Below, one piece after another: positions 11,181-25,117 of a DNA stretch of 64,000 nt (the first letter of the stretch is position 1; every line of letters starts with the position of its first letter). The stretch comes from Eumeta japonica (taxonomy: Eukaryota; Arthropoda; Insecta; Lepidoptera; Psychidae). Location of the stretch: positions 1 to 64,000 of the forward strand of contig BGZK01001396.1 in the NCBI GenBank assembly GCA_005406025.1. Direction: 5' to 3'. Both the position numbers and the translations under genes were made by a program. A model generated the notes under the pieces. That model did not search any database. It was not told the origin of the DNA and was given only the letters and a program-made list of their open reading frames with translations.

Positions 11181-13929
11181 TTGCATTGTAGCGATGGGTG
11201 AATGGTTGTTTGAGTGGGAAGCTTAATTGACTAAAAAGGAAAACCGCTTATTAATTTGTGCAATCCAAAAGCTTATACGGACAACAGAAGTCGTACCGAT
11301 TTACATTGATTTAGGTCACATATTTCGCACTTATGATTTGGTACTTATGGAGTACTGAACTGAGGGGTGACTATTCGAAACTGGCTATTTTATATTGAAC
11401 TATCTTTCAATATTTTTTTAAACAACAAGTTTTAAATATTAAAAATGTTTTTTCGAACTTTTCAGTGGGCGTCACATTTTCAGCTGAAGGCAAAAACGAT
11501 TAAGATATCAAAAGATACGTATAAACAAGAACTAATGAAGGTAAAAAAAAAAGAATGAAATGTTTCATATATTTTTTTAGAAAGTCGCAAAAAATCGCTA
11601 AAAATGGGTGTTTTTGGGAGGTTTCTAAAGGGTACCTATAAATCTATTTAGATTTTTTTTATGTTTCTTATTTTTGTATTGAAGAAGACTCAATGTATAG
11701 AGCAAATATTTAAGGCGAGGTGGATGCAAAGATTTTGCACAGGCAAAGGCAAAATCTTGTTTACAGGCAAATTGACCAAATCGACATATAAATATTTAAA
11801 GCAAACTGTTCGGATCTTACATTATTGTCCCATTGACTGGTCGTCCATTTCGCTCAGTGCGATGTTATCGTCAAAGAAAATCCGCCATGTAGAATAGTAT
11901 TGATGTCAAAATAAATTGTGTAGTCTTCTTTTATGAGATTAGCACTAGATTAAGCGATCCATATAACCTATTTTAAAATTGTGTCGCCCGTCGCTGAACG
12001 TGGTCATGAAAATCGTCAAAATACAAATAATGTCACTCACAGCCTTGGCCCACCCGACAGTAAATGTCGACAAAGAGAGATATGAAATTTATATCTTCTA
12101 AATATATATATATATAGGTATCTATTATTAATTATCTAATTTAGAATGAGTTAACTTAATTCTTAACGTTTTTGACTCGAATATTCACAATCGACTAATG
12201 TCTAGTTACACTCATCAATGAGATACAGCTTCATTAGATGGCGAGTTGTCAAAAGAAGAATCATAATTTTGTAAAAAGAGACTTGTATGCTATCACACTT
12301 TTCCTTATATGTACAATTCACTGTATCTTTTGAATTGTCAAGGATTTCATATGGTGATGTGATGAAACTTCGCCAGTAGGTAAGGTAGGCAAATCTTAGG
12401 TCTTTTGGCAAATTGTGTCGACAAACCGATACAGAAGTAGAGTGCTGCTTGCATGTTACCGGCGTTTGCGCATCCAAGCATCAATGTTCTGTTTTGCAGG
12501 AGAATAAAAGGCTATAGAAACACCATTGATACACGCTTCCAAATTATATCGGGAATGGCAAGCTTCTTTAAATACTTTTTAGTTATATAAAATTTAGTAT
12601 ATTACTCGTCGAATGCGGAGTCCTTCAAATGATTTTTTCGTTTCTAGTGAAAAGTTCAGTTTCCACACAGCGGTGTCTCTGGCGTCTTTCAAATCAGGGA
12701 AAGAAGCACTGTAATATATGTATAGAGGTTATCTACGTGGAACGGTGATCACACAAAATTTTCATTATTTGACTATTAAAATCCGCGTTACAATTAAGTA
12801 TCGTGTATTAAAGGGGCACTGTGACCAGCAGAAAGAATTGTAAACTGGAATTTGGCAGTTTATATGGTTTCTTGTATCCTTATGGATAGGTATACCAAAA
12901 ACAGCTGGTTACTTTAAAAAAGATGCTTTATTTATCTCAACGTTCTATACAGAATGTAATATTATATTTTCAGTTATTCTAGCGTTGTTTATAAGAAGAT
13001 ACGGCTGTTAAGTGCAACAGCCATTTTGAAGGTATAACAATAGTTTTAATAATTTGTTTCTTTTGTAAATTTATTTTTTTTGTAACAAAAAAAAGTAATA
13101 TTATAACAAAAATGATTAATCATAGGTAAACAGTTCATTCTGCTAAATTAGGTAGTTACGCTTAACATAGAATTATAAGGTCAAGAATGATTGTTAGTTT
13201 ATAATATATTAGGTAGCCAAGTTATAGCCTTGAAAAAAAACCGTCAAATGTCAATCAGACCTATGCAATAAGTATCACAATTTATATATATATATATATA
13301 TTTTCTTCATATTATTTGATTGTAATATCAAATAATAATAATATAATATAAATTGATGACTTTTTCTCAGAAGGTTACGCAGAAACTATAAAATTCCACA
13401 TGTTACCATGTTTGCACAATAACTTTCATTGGTTATTGACAATATACTCTGTACTTTTTTGAGCTTTGGGCTCGGCGTCGGCGTATTTATGCATTATAAG
13501 ATTGATTTCTTGATGAAATATTTATGTAAGTCCAGCATATATCATTTAATGTAATATTTTTGAATATATAATTTTGTTAGCTTTCGAATGTCATTCATTA
13601 TTAAACAACAAACTAATTCAAAAAGGAAAATATAAGGACGTGTGTCGGCGACAGGTTCTGATTTTCGTGTCAAATTTTAACTTTGTATGAGAAACAGTTA
13701 TAGGGAAAATTTGCTGTAAGAACAAATATATATATCTTTATATATATTAAAAGGTAAAGTGATCCTATAAGCGTTCTAAGTGCCGATACAGAAAACTGAA
13801 TAAGGTATCTCCATGCTGACCTTTTACATAGAAGATAGTCAGAACAGTTTAATATAACCACGACTTTTGATCGTATACAATATACTGAATCTCCTTTCCT
13901 AATTTTACTGTCCATAGCAAAAGAGACGG

Positions 13930-14290
13930 AATAGGCATCGACATCGAGCTCGCGGAGTGGCCCCGCGGAACAGCGGTGCGGGCGTTATCGAGCGGATTAG
14001 GCCGGGCTCAGAGCGGGCGGGCGGCGGGCCCATTCGCCGCGATTTATGTGATCCGCGGATACGGCCCGCCTTTAATTATGAGAAAACAATTTCTGGGATG
14101 CGTCTTAATACCGGGATTAGCCGAGACGGACGGCCGCAATGCTCTCGCCGCTGCGGCTTCGCTTTAGTGCGGGCGACTGTGATGCGTCAAAGCAGCAGTA
14201 GTTTTCACCGAGCACCATCTGCGGCGCGGTCTAGCGGAACGGTAGTCACGAGTGCACGCCGCGGACGGTCATGCTTGACTACGTATACCG
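13930..14290. promoter_or_regulatory. GC-rich island about 250 bases from a coiled-coil exon
   Basis: Strongly CG-rich with CCTTTAATTATGAGAAAACA in its centre. The 115-codon plus-strand frame here (13957-14304) is a by-product of high GC. Confidence 0.3.
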
Positions 14291-14531
14291 GACAATACCT
14301 GTAAAGTTTTGTCGACCACGAATCGAACTCTGTTTTCTCGAGCGTTAGTCAGACTTTTTACCATCTTAGCCGCCGTTCACCGCTCCATGTAGAGCAGCAT
14401 GACGAATGGGACGGTGGGTACGTAGAGCGGATGTAGTTAAATACATCTGGATCACTCTAGGGGTTCTGGAAGTAGGTACAACCATACGGTTTTAAACGTA
14501 CTGGCTATCCTTTTCGTCGCGTATTTGTTAC

Positions 14532-14720
14532 CTTTTGTGAGAGTAGGACTCGCACGACTTGTTGTGCGACTTCATCAAGGCGGCGTTCTTGGTCGTTGGC
14601 CGCCCCGCCCGCCCCGCCCGCGCCGCCCGCCGCGTTGGACAGCGCGGCCAGCTGGCTGCGCAGGCGCTCGTTCTCGGCGCCCAGCGCTGACACCTGATTA
14701 GCGTATTGCGTTGATGATTT
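14532..14720 (-). CDS. NCKAP5: NCKAP5-like, coiled-coil exon 2 of 3
   Basis: Acceptor TTTTTCTTGCAG (14721-14722) and donor AAAAG|GTAACA (14531-14530). It is exactly 63 codons, phase 0 at both ends, isolated between introns of 10.4 and 21.9 kb. It starts KSSTQYANQVSALGAENERL, typical heptad sequence. A flexible AAGGAGGAGGAAN insert follows, then ERRLDEVAQQVVRVLLSQK. The latter corresponds to the conserved 'ERCLDEVA..VVQALL.QK' segment of NCKAP5 and NCKAP5L. The Gly/Ala insert breaks the helix and comes from a GC-rich tract (14601-14635), so its length may vary between individuals. Because the exon is symmetrical, it could be skipped without breaking the frame. Confidence 0.92.
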
Positions 14721-16014
14721 CTGCAAGAAAAATTATATATATAAATAAAATTCATTTATAGATTAGATTTTATTCATATTTAATTTATCGAGTTTTAGAC
14801 TGCATTTCTTTTCCATTTTCTAGCAAGTTTTGAATTTAGTGACGGTAGCATTGTCTTGATTTGGAGACAGAAGACGTTTAATTTACCGAAAAAAAAAACA
14901 CCAGATAAGTACGAATAAGACTCGCATTTTAAGGGTTTCGCACAAATTTAATTGTTTTTGTTTTTAAATACCCAAACTATTGGAAATTTTAATTTATCAT
15001 AGCGTGTAGTTACAAAATATTCTCCCATACGTCCATCTACATCGCAACATATCTATACATACACAAGAAAAAATATTTTTTTATACCAAAATTAATTATA
15101 AAGTTACACAAGAATAAACTCCATGTGTTTTAGTATCTCTGATTCCTTTTCTACCCCCAACTTTAACAGAAATTCGGAGTTTAGCTACTATCAACCTTAG
15201 TAACTAGTTAACTCCTCCTTAAAAAAAGTTTTCTCATCTCTGTTATAGAATTCACGTGAAATAAGAGAGCCATTTTTATGTGCAAGCAACTAAAAATTTT
15301 AATGTTCACTGCGAAATTTATCTGTATCGGGCTACGATTAAAACTAGTTCACAGGTATCTCCTATATTTATGTATTATATTGTAACTAAATTCTCATGAA
15401 ACTAATTTATTACGTTTCAGTCTTTTGAAAATATAACATACTTTCGTCATAGACGCAAATATAACGATTTCAAATCGAATTCATATTCATATATGACGGT
15501 TTCGTAACTCAACAGACAAAAATAAAATTTTCAAAACGGCATCTCTTTGTCTGTTACAATCGATGTTTTAGGAACTCCTTAATATGTAAACTTGAAATTG
15601 ACATGACAGAACGCACGTCTGTAGTAGTTAGAACTTACCAATATGTTTACGTCCTAATTTTAGTACAACCCATAAACTGAACTATTGCCGAGTATGGGGT
15701 CAAGAATTTTCGTAATATTTTTAATCCACGAGATGGGAAATATAATAGTCGCAACAATAAAATAGTTAAAAGTATAACTTAAAATACGATTAATTATTTG
15801 GTAAAAGAAATACCCGACGTTACACCTTTTACTCGATACAAACATTGCCGAAACGATAATTTTAAATAGAGATAATTCTAAATATTTCATATGATTTTTT
15901 GTGGCAAACTTTAATTTTCACATAGAGGTGCATATTTGTGTTTGCATTAGCCTTTGTAATGAATAAAATTAATTTCAATTATTCAACCAAAAAAACATTT
16001 TTCAAAGAAGTAAG

Positions 16015-16160
16015 CCAGGTTCGTGTTCGCGGAAGTGCGCATCCCAGCTCATACTAGGCCCGAGCCTTCCGTTGCTTAAAATATTATGCGACCCTCGAAT
16101 TAAGTACAGGGCGTTAAACCACAGTCCGCACGCTGGCCCAAAACCTCACATATCTCTCTG
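16015..16160. promoter_or_regulatory. GC-richer island
   Basis: Unique-looking sequence with TTCGCGGAAGTGCGCATCCC; no open frame and no repeat match in the window. Confidence 0.25.
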
Positions 16161-18499
16161 GTGATCTTCTGTGCTACTGAGATTTTGTCACGATTCCTTG
16201 TTCTTTCACCGGCAAAGAAAGTGATAATTGATATTATTCAATGCTATATAAATTTAAAAAGAATATTAAATACAATTCTTTTCAGATTGATGGCTCATTG
16301 ATTTTGGATGCATTCAAAGAAGTCATTTATTTTAATACGGTCGACACACGATCGCATTTTTTTCCAATATATCTATCTCACTTAAAGGAAATCTTACATT
16401 ATTCGATCGGACTATTAATTTATGGACTCACAGGAAAAGAAACTGTAAGGACATAAACAAGATAGATCTTGATGGCTCACATTCATGACGCTATAAAACA
16501 ATTTGGGTCGCTCCTTTTATGCTTTGTTTTTCCGCGTCTCATTATACCCCCGAGATGAAAGGTGACCGCAAACGGTGCGAGACGGGAAGTGGGAATTACT
16601 AAAAACGACATCTCAAAACCAACACCCACACTTGCTCTTCTCCGTAAGTCGGTAGAAAAGGAAATGAGGCAGAGTGTGACGTAACTGAGACACGTCAAAT
16701 AATTTATTACCTCTATGTAGCTGTCTATTGTTCGATATAAACCCTTTTTGTTTAAAATATCAAAGATGCCTAGAAGCCGGAAATAAAGAATTTTTATAAG
16801 TCTTAAGAATAATTTTTTTAGGTAAGATTCAAGTGAAAATTAAAAGCATATATAAAATATATGCTCTTTATAGTTAAAGATTATGACATATAAATAAACA
16901 CCCTTCTACGGCGCTTAATATGGTCTCGTTGTGAAATTCATGGAAACAATTTTAATGATCACAATAATCGTATCGATTCATAAGTGACTTGTTTGATGAT
17001 AGACTTCATATTTTTCCCGAGCACGTTAAATTTAAAAATAAATATTGTAATCAATTCTTATTCATTTCAACAATTGTATGTTGTAGTAATTTTTTAATTG
17101 TTCAAGTGCCCATATTATATATTAGTGCTCAATCATATATTAAACATGGATGATCTCAAAATTAACTTTAGTAATGCTCATGGATTCAGCAATGATAGAC
17201 ATTTTTTTTAAATAAAATTCCCAAAATATTAACTTTTAAAATGGCCGTCATTGTGTTTTTGACGTGTCCTGCCCTGTGCTTGTAAAAACAAAGAAAAATT
17301 ACTAAAGTTGGCGGATACAAAATACATAATGCTGAGTTAATTGACAAAACAGTTTTTATTAATTTATTGGCTACAATCGATCGAGATATCTCGGTAATTG
17401 ATTCTGTGATTTTACTACATCACTTCATAAATATTCAGTAGATTCATTCATATTCATTTCTCAATTAGCATTGTTTTATAGGGATAAGTTATAATGTCTG
17501 ATTTTATAACGAGTTTTCAAACATTTGTGAAGACCGCGGCAGTAGATTGTGTGAGAACTTAATAAACTATATTTGTTTGTTGAAAAAAAAAATGGCAATT
17601 ACTAATGAAGCGTAAGAGTGTCTATTGTCGAAATAAAGTTTATAGTTGTTCATAGTTTTGTCTATACTTTATTGGGCAGAAAAATATTTTTCAATTTTCG
17701 AGCAAACACATGTGTCGTGTTGCAAGCTGTTTGCCGATGTGTATCCGGTTTTGATTAGAGTCCATAGCGCTCTCAGAGTGTTTCATCCGAGAGGAATTAA
17801 TGAATACTTGCATCATATCCATGAAACCAATGTCCATAGCGTTTGATAATCGAAACTGTATAGTAATATAAGTGTCGTTTTGAAAATTCGTCTAAAATTC
17901 TTATACGGAAAATTTAATGAACATCGTTTTATAACGGATTGTTGCACAAAAAAATATTATAAAAATAAATATCGATAAATCATATTATATCACTATAACT
18001 CAGTAAATAAAATTATAGAATGGATAATAGACACGGATATATTTACTGAGAATATTAATGAATACACACAAATGGATATAGAGGATAGATTTTAATTTTG
18101 ATCACAGTCGCCATTTAAATTACAATTGATGATGCCAAAAACGGCATCGAAAATTCTTTAATGTAGATTAATTCGGATACGTTGTCCACTTGCAAATTCG
18201 TTTGCGTCAAAAGTTAAAAGCTACTTTTTATATGTCTACGGTATTTTAGAAAAAAATTGTCGTATTAATAGGTGAGTAGGAATCGCTTAGCACTCCTACC
18301 ACTGCTCTTTTAGCGTAGAATGTCGGCTGCGCGATGACGCGAGCTTTTATCAATATCGACACGGATAGATTGATATTTTTCCAAAAATATATATGTGCTT
18401 AGAGACCAGTTGATACCGTTGGGCTCGACTACTTGTTGTATTTCGTCCCTTGAGATGAATACTAGAGTCGTTCAAAACGGGTGAAACCGGATATTTAAC

Positions 18500-18797
18500 G
18501 TCCTGGTGGATGTGACTGTCTGCATTTTCCTGTGAATGTGCCTAGTTGGCATGAAGCGTACGTAGAATTAACAATATCACGATTAGCGGACTAAGATAAA
18601 TAAACAGTTAACACTTGCTCAGGTGTTCGATATTTGTCAATCATCTCGAATCAATATTCAATTCGTTAAATAGTGATTTGTAGTGGAAGAACAGATACGA
18701 GGGTCAACGGTGGGTTGCATGCTGCATGTTAATGCATGTTGCAGGCAAGGGTCTAATTATGGATTTTTGCGAGTTAACACCTCACACAATAGAATAT
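18500..18797 (-). repeat. Repeat family R1, copy 1 (core inverted)
   Basis: The roughly 250-base core at 18500-18749 is the reverse complement of the cores near 25118-25383 and 60368-60630. The shared flank motif TTAACACCTCACACAATAG follows at 18775 and is in the same direction as in the other two copies. The family is unnamed by me; the core has coding-like stretches but no intact frame. Confidence 0.75.
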
Positions 18798-18831
18798 TTA
18801 ATGTTTTGTCGCGGCTCGCACTCAAATTATT

Positions 18832-18867
18832 TTGATTTTTTTTAAGCGTTATCGCTTAAAAAAATCA
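18832..18867. repeat. Near-perfect hairpin, 4-base loop
   Basis: TTGA-T8-AAGCG and CGCTT-A7-TCAA flank TTAT: a 16-base stem with one slipped base. Confidence 0.85.
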
Positions 18868-20912
18868 ATTGCTTAAAAAACATATTATATAAAATCTTAG
18901 TTATATAATACGTTTATTGCTTATGGGTTGCGGTTTTTGAGTGATTTTGGGGAGGTTTTCCTATTGATTCTCACGACTTTTCTTCCCGGCATATCAGTGA
19001 CCTCACCTTTGTGTTGTTATAATATAAATAGTTGTTATAAAGGTTACAATAAATATAGTTCTACTCAACTCTTTTTACTTCGGACTCTTTTTACTTCGGA
19101 TAAAATTATATACTTATGTTTATTTAGTATTCAAATGTACCACTTTTTCTAGAACTAGTAGTAGTAACAATAAAAAAAAAAGTAAAATGTCAAGTCCGAT
19201 GACTTATTGGGTCTAAATACAATAATTCTAGTGATTTTTGTTATCATTTTTTATTTGGGTTTACTTTGTCTCCAAATTTACAAATGTGTTTTTCATAAGC
19301 TTAGCTTAGTGACTGACAATTTTTCCGAGACATATTTCATATCGGTGACTGTGGCCTGCATACCGCTTTGTACTATATTTTCGACGGCTCTGTACGTGCG
19401 TGAATAAAGATTGCCCAGATTGGTCTGCTCCTCTGACAGCATCACCTTAACTCTTTTTGTGATTAATTTCAGACCCGCACAGATAAGTTTGACGGAGTGT
19501 ATTTTATGGAAAAAAATGATTCCACACCAAAATGTTCATTATAGCATAGAGAGTACGCGAACGTGTTAATTACTCTCTAAAGTCAACCTGTAACGCGTGA
19601 TCACCGCCGCCCATGAACAGGAGGAAAAGAAGTACGACGAGTGGTATAGTTCGCCACGTATCGATAGAAAAAAAATCTAGGAGCATGAGCATTATTCCTA
19701 AATTATGACTCCTCGATTAACAAACTATTACCTCTTAATTATACGCAAGGAATGTACACAATTTATAACCACGAAAATGTATCTATTTTTTTTAAAAGTA
19801 TAATATAAATAAATTTCGTTTCACTTTACTTTTACACGTCCGTCAACTCTTCAAAGCAGAGTAAATGTGTTTTCAGTTTTAATTATCAACCAGAGTTTTC
19901 CGTTAATGTAATCAATTATAAATTTAGAGAATTTCCGTGGCAACAGGATACCGTCGGTGATGGATTGACAGCAATTCAATTTAGACAGCGGGCCCGTTCG
20001 CTCACGACACGCCGAAATATCTTTCCAAGCATTTAATTAATTAACATTTTTATAAAAGTGAAAGCGTTTCGTTTTACAATTAAAGCCGTATCAAAACAAA
20101 AATAATTTGATATTATCATAAATACGTTACATAATATTTCCAATTAAAACATTTATATGAACATGCACATTTTCGTATCGAGCGGCCTTTAAACTAATTA
20201 CAGTTACCTGGTACAGCCTGCTTCAGAAACGTGTGCTAGATAGTAAATTTTGGGATAGTATAGATTTTGTAGAACAGAAATATTACGGTTGTCAGTAGTA
20301 GAAACCATATAACGCCAACTAAGTACTTATCCAACCACGCACAGAGTGCGATTTCGTATTTAGTACGGCGATACACGTAACGGCATTCTTTATTCAAATC
20401 AAAACCCTTACAGAGCGATAATATGATTCATGGCTATGATTTTCATGCTTTTGTCACCTCATGGCGTGGCACCTTGTACATACTTTTACTCTAGACGGAA
20501 GCGTTTGAATTTAGGCCTACACCCTCACATCCCACCCTCCAGTGCCAGCAGCGAGCTGTTAATATCCGTTATCACCACGTCATTTTTGCTGGTGCTGATA
20601 AACGAGACCAATATGGAAAGAATAATTCATGGCAGACGGCATCAACGTTACCTTTTTCGGGCGTATAATATAAAGGTTATTATTCATCAATCCTAGAACA
20701 TTATACATAGGTATGTATAAACGTAATTCAGAGCACCACAGTGAATTTGTCTAGGTCTCCTTTCACTTTTCCTAGCAACTAGGTGTGACGAGCGGAAAGC
20801 CTCATGACTTTAGCAATGACATCATTTCTAGAACAGAAATGGTACAAAGCGGAGTTACGTGCGTGTCCTACAATACTGTCGATACAATATTAGTATAGAG
20901 CGAGTAATATAG

Positions 20913-21095
20913 AGGTGGCATCACCCGCTCGACCCACATCGACGCGTCGCTCACTTTTTAATGCACAGCGAAACTATGTAGGTACCGTTTACGGATCAGG
21001 TCCGGCGTTAGGACGAGTGATCTATTGAACCGAAGTGAAGTTAACCGCGTGTATATACGACGCATGTTTGGCCGCTGGAGCGGGTGACGCCACTT
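20913..21095. repeat. Inverted-repeat pair, MITE-like
   Basis: AGGTGGCATCACCCGCTC (20913-20930) pairs with GAGCGGGTGACGCCACTT (21078-21095), with 16 of 18 positions complementary. Just outside the pair, TACAAAGCGGAG occurs as a direct repeat on both sides, near 20842 and 21106. The arrangement suggests a small DNA element, but no target duplication is clear. Confidence 0.4.
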
Positions 21096-21329
21096 ATTTT
21101 CTGATACAAAGCGGAGCTAAGCATGTGTAGAGCAAGCATGCGCATCCGCCAATGCAAAAAAAGGCACAGGCGCATCAACAGTCGGCACAACAGTGGAGGG
21201 ACACCATCAATCTTGCCATCGTACGAAAAATTGTTTTACTTAAAAAATACATCACTCGTAATATATAAACAGGATTTCGATTTTTATTCCGAGAGGCCAA
21301 AATTCTTGTAACGTATGACTTTTCGTCAC

Positions 21330-21720
21330 ATCGAGCTTCATCGGCGCCCCGACCGCCCTTGGAGGGCCGATTCTGCATTTAAAATAATTGCATTACCGCA
21401 AGATAGCCGCGTCGGCTGCGCGCCCGCCGCTCGCCGCCTAACGAAACCAATTAGCGCGTTTCCGCCATCACAAACGACACGTCGTTCCAGCCACACCTCA
21501 TACGTGAATTTATTTTGGGCGCTCGTTCGTCAAAATATTTTCGTTACGGTTGACAGCGAGTTTTTGACGTGACAACGTCTTAAATTAGGTTGCGGCTGGG
21601 AGTCACTTTGAAAAAGTGTAACGCTCGGTAACGTAACGATGAGTCACCGAACGAGAGAGAGGCCCGCCGAATGCCTTGCGTCTCTCCCACTCAACTATGA
21701 TCGGTCTGCGCGCGCAGCAC
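21330..21720. promoter_or_regulatory. GC-richer island
   Basis: Contains AACCAATTAGCGCGTTTCC and, near 21650, an imperfect inverted pair GAGAGAGGC..GCGTCTCTC. The right part may be repeat-derived. Confidence 0.25.
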
Positions 21721-21838
21721 TAGAGAATTAGTGCATAGCTTGCAAATGTATTGCAAGTTATTGTATGTATATTTGTATATAAATACGTATGTATGTGTAA
21801 AGGTAAAAATAAAATTTTGTTAATATGAAATTCAGTGC

Positions 21839-21901
21839 GAGATTCTTTGTATAAATTAATGTTTTAAATATAATTCTTTGTATAAATAAATGTTTTAAAT
21901 T
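21839..21901. repeat. Two-unit tandem repeat, about 31 bases
   Basis: ATTCTTTGTATAAAT(T/A)AATGTTTTAAAT is repeated twice side by side with one substitution and short joins. Confidence 0.75.
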
Positions 21902-24613
21902 GTTACTATTATTTCATCCTTCTTCCTACTATACGAATGAATATTCACATTAAAATGATTTTACCATTCAAAGTCGTTGTCACGTAAAACTTTCGCCCGT
22001 ATACCGACTTTACAGGCAACCAAATTTTTAATTTATTTTGTTTACTCTTGGCGTTTGTATAATAATTAAGTCTAATAAAAATAATCTCCTTATTGAAAAT
22101 GCTTAAATATGAAGAAACGAAAATATTGAGAAATATAATAATATTGACCTGCATTGGTCTAGATTGTCACATTGTCGATAGTCAGTACAAGTAATCAGAA
22201 TCTATTTCCACCAACATATTTCGAAACAACGTTATTTTATTGATTACGCGCCCGAACTGATTTGACTTCCATTTATAGATTCTGTTTTGACTTGCACCCG
22301 ACCTCAAACTTTCCTTATTCACCGTTTCTCCAAACCCACGCTAATAGCGATATAAAACAAAACGTTGTTACTTTGAAACTCCTACGCTTCAGAACTGCTG
22401 CATCCATTGGCTTAAAATTTTATAGATGGTTTGTTTTGTTGTTTAACACTTCAAATGCAAGATAAAAGCAAAGTTACTGATATTTGCACAGTTTCGCGAT
22501 TTCTTTTTTTTTTCGGTAAGTATTTCACAATTCACAAATAATGTTGTGCTTAATGATGTGTTAAACAAAAATAATCATAGTTAACACGTTTTGTTTTTCT
22601 TTTCGGGTACTACTCAGTTCAGTTAAATACGTAAATGACTGCAGCTGTCGTTTATAAATGTTATATAAGTGATAAATATGTCTTGTGTATTATGATTATT
22701 AAATTATTCAATTTTAAATGGGATTGAGTCTTAAAACGAATTAGGTGTTATATGTTTTTTATCGTAGTAGTATGTATTTATGTAACATTCAATTATACGA
22801 ATAAGTTTGTGTTGCATAATAGTACATATTGCGTAATAGCTATTATAATATATAGATTCGTAAAGTTAATATATTAATGTTATTAATTAATAAAATTGAC
22901 AACATTCATATATAAAATAAATATATAACATACATATAACAGAATGTTTTTCAATTAATGAATTTTTGGTCTGATTTTCAATACGTATAACATACCCGTA
23001 CACGGCTATTCTAAATCTTTGTGGATTTGTTCCACATTTTTTGACGTTATGTTCTTTATTAAAAAAAAATGTAAAGCATGAAACGTCAAGATATATCAAT
23101 GAAGCCCATAAATACTTCGAAAACTCTACATACAAATTGTTTTATTTATTTAAATTTACACAAAATATTTGTTAATTTGACATTCTGTTCTCAGGTAACA
23201 AAAGCATTCGAAAGATTTACAAATACAGCTAAAATAAAATTAAGAGATAGGATATGTACAGACTCCAGATGGTTTTGTTCAAAATTTTATACGTAATAGG
23301 TACATCTTTTTCAAAATGACGATATCACATAGAAAATATGATTGAAAAGTTTTTTCTTCTTTTAGAAAGCTTACAATATGTAATGAAATGGAGTGATCAG
23401 AAACTACCTAGCCAGATAAGAGTGCTTATAGTCTTTTGACGGCCATTAAACATTCAAAAACATTCAAAAATTAAATATAAATGCCTTATCTATTTACGTT
23501 TTTTGACATCAACAATACAAATTTATTTATAAATTTTTGTAAAACATTTGTGAGGGATAAAGCAAAAAAAGTTCTAATTAATGTGAGAGTGACGTCATGC
23601 AGTCACCTCGCAGGTAAGTGAGCGTAGGTCGCATACGACATAATTCTTTTTACTGTTTGTTTCATTGACCTTTCTATTTTTATATTCAAGATTTCTGCGC
23701 AAGTCTTATCTTTGCTACTCATAAACAACTCGTAAGTGGAATCAGAGTGCGTCGTAAGTCATCTGCGTTGACATGTTGCGTTCTGACTATAAACAACGAG
23801 AGTAACGAAAATTATTCGCCGATTCTCTTGATGGCATTATGTTCTCAATGTTATACCGTTTTTTTACTTGAAATTTTATTTTATCCCCTGACATAGACTT
23901 CATTGTTAGTATTAATTGATTATCATAGTAAAGTCAACAATCGGCAAATGTATGAACAATCTCTCCTCGTTTCATTTCGTGTAACTATTACTTTTTTATT
24001 ATTTTAAATCCACATTCATAAACACTGCATATTTTTGACATGGTAAATGTGCATTCTTTTTTCTATTTAAACAGTTGCTCATACAGGTCTTGAATATTTA
24101 TTTTACACATGATTACCTTTCGTTTCTGTTTAACTGCAACTATTTAAGCATACGTGACGTGTTGTTTGAGTTGGCATTTGTCGTGTGCCAATGCAAACGC
24201 GCGTTAACAAGGTCCATTATCCCGATTTCCGAACTGAGCTGAGGCAACTTTTCAATTGGTTAGCATTTGATTCGCCAGGAAAGTTCCCCGCCAGTAGTGG
24301 CTTGTTTGTACTTTTAAAAGGATTTTTTTCTTATAGTATATGTATTCTGCAGGTCTAGCAAAACTGCGTGTTCACCAACTCGCATTCAAATTGGAAACGT
24401 GAAAATATCACTTCCTAAAACGGCGAAGGAAAACGTCATGGATAAACTTGAATGCTCTAAGGCTTTCCCCAAACACCGAAACGCCTTTGATCTGACCACC
24501 GCAGTTAAGGGCGGCACAAGTTATGATACAAAACATTAATCGTATATTGTATATACAATATTCAGTTTTTCATTTCGATGCGAAATCAGTCAACACTTAG
24601 CACGTGTGAAAAA

Positions 24614-24646
24614 TCAAACATTAACAAATCTTTTGTTAATGTTTGA
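24614..24646. repeat. Perfect hairpin, 15-base stem, 3-base loop
   Basis: TCAAACATTAACAAA, then TCT, then the exact reverse complement of the first arm. Confidence 0.95.
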
Positions 24647-24850
24647 ATCGAAGCGCATTTCGGCCGGCCGGTTTCCAGCCGTCGCCGCCCGCGCCGCTGA
24701 TACAATTATCGCCGATAACTCTCGCAAGGTTTCCATGTCGAAGGTGGTGACATCCCCCCTCGGGCAGAAATTTCGTGGGCGGAAGGGAACAAAGCTAATG
24801 GCTCGAACAACGCACTCTGATTAATGAGCCCGCGCCGTGCGCTGTGACGC
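24640..24850. promoter_or_regulatory. GC-richer island beside a perfect hairpin
   Basis: Begins TTTCGGCCGGCCGGTTTCC directly after the 24614-24646 hairpin and continues with CG-rich unique sequence. Confidence 0.3.
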
Positions 24851-25117
24851 CTCCACGAAACAACTATTAAAGTGTGAATACTCGACTGTGTTATTTAAAG
24901 GGTCCCTATGTATTAGCGACTTCGTTATGAAGTTGAATCGATAGGTTCTTGGCTAGGTGCTGTTTTTTTTTTTTAATTGAAAAAGGCTTTTGCAGCGTCA
25001 GAAATTATACGTTATTTCGTTATATATTTTAACACAAACAAATAATACGACATTTAGGAACAGTTTATTTTGTATTTTGTTGTCTAAAATTCCAATACAA
25101 ATTTAAGTATTATGACG

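Larger units (their letters stand above)
4137..14531 (-). other. 10.4 kb intron of the NCKAP5-like gene
   Basis: It lies between exons 14532-14720 and 3980-4136. Contents that I can support are a TA microsatellite (5066-5160), the possible internal promoter (8200-8330), an inverted-repeat-bounded segment (9254-10247) and GC-richer islands (8400-8650, 11000-11180, 13930-14290). The remainder, including 5161-8199 and 11181-13929, is AT-rich, and I see no gene or named repeat in it. Confidence 0.8.

Noticed and set aside
13957..14304. 115-codon plus-strand frame
   Set aside because: High GC lowers stop frequency here; Arg/Gly/Ser-rich, no splice context and no protein resemblance.
14310..14375. 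tRNA-like sequence on the minus strand
   Set aside because: A B-box-like AGTTCGATTCG is present, but the A box is poor and no cloverleaf forms.
23600..23620. Consensus plus-strand donor CGCAG|GTAAGTGAG
   Set aside because: Good match, but no open frame or promoter features nearby; isolated donors of this quality occur by chance in 64 kb.
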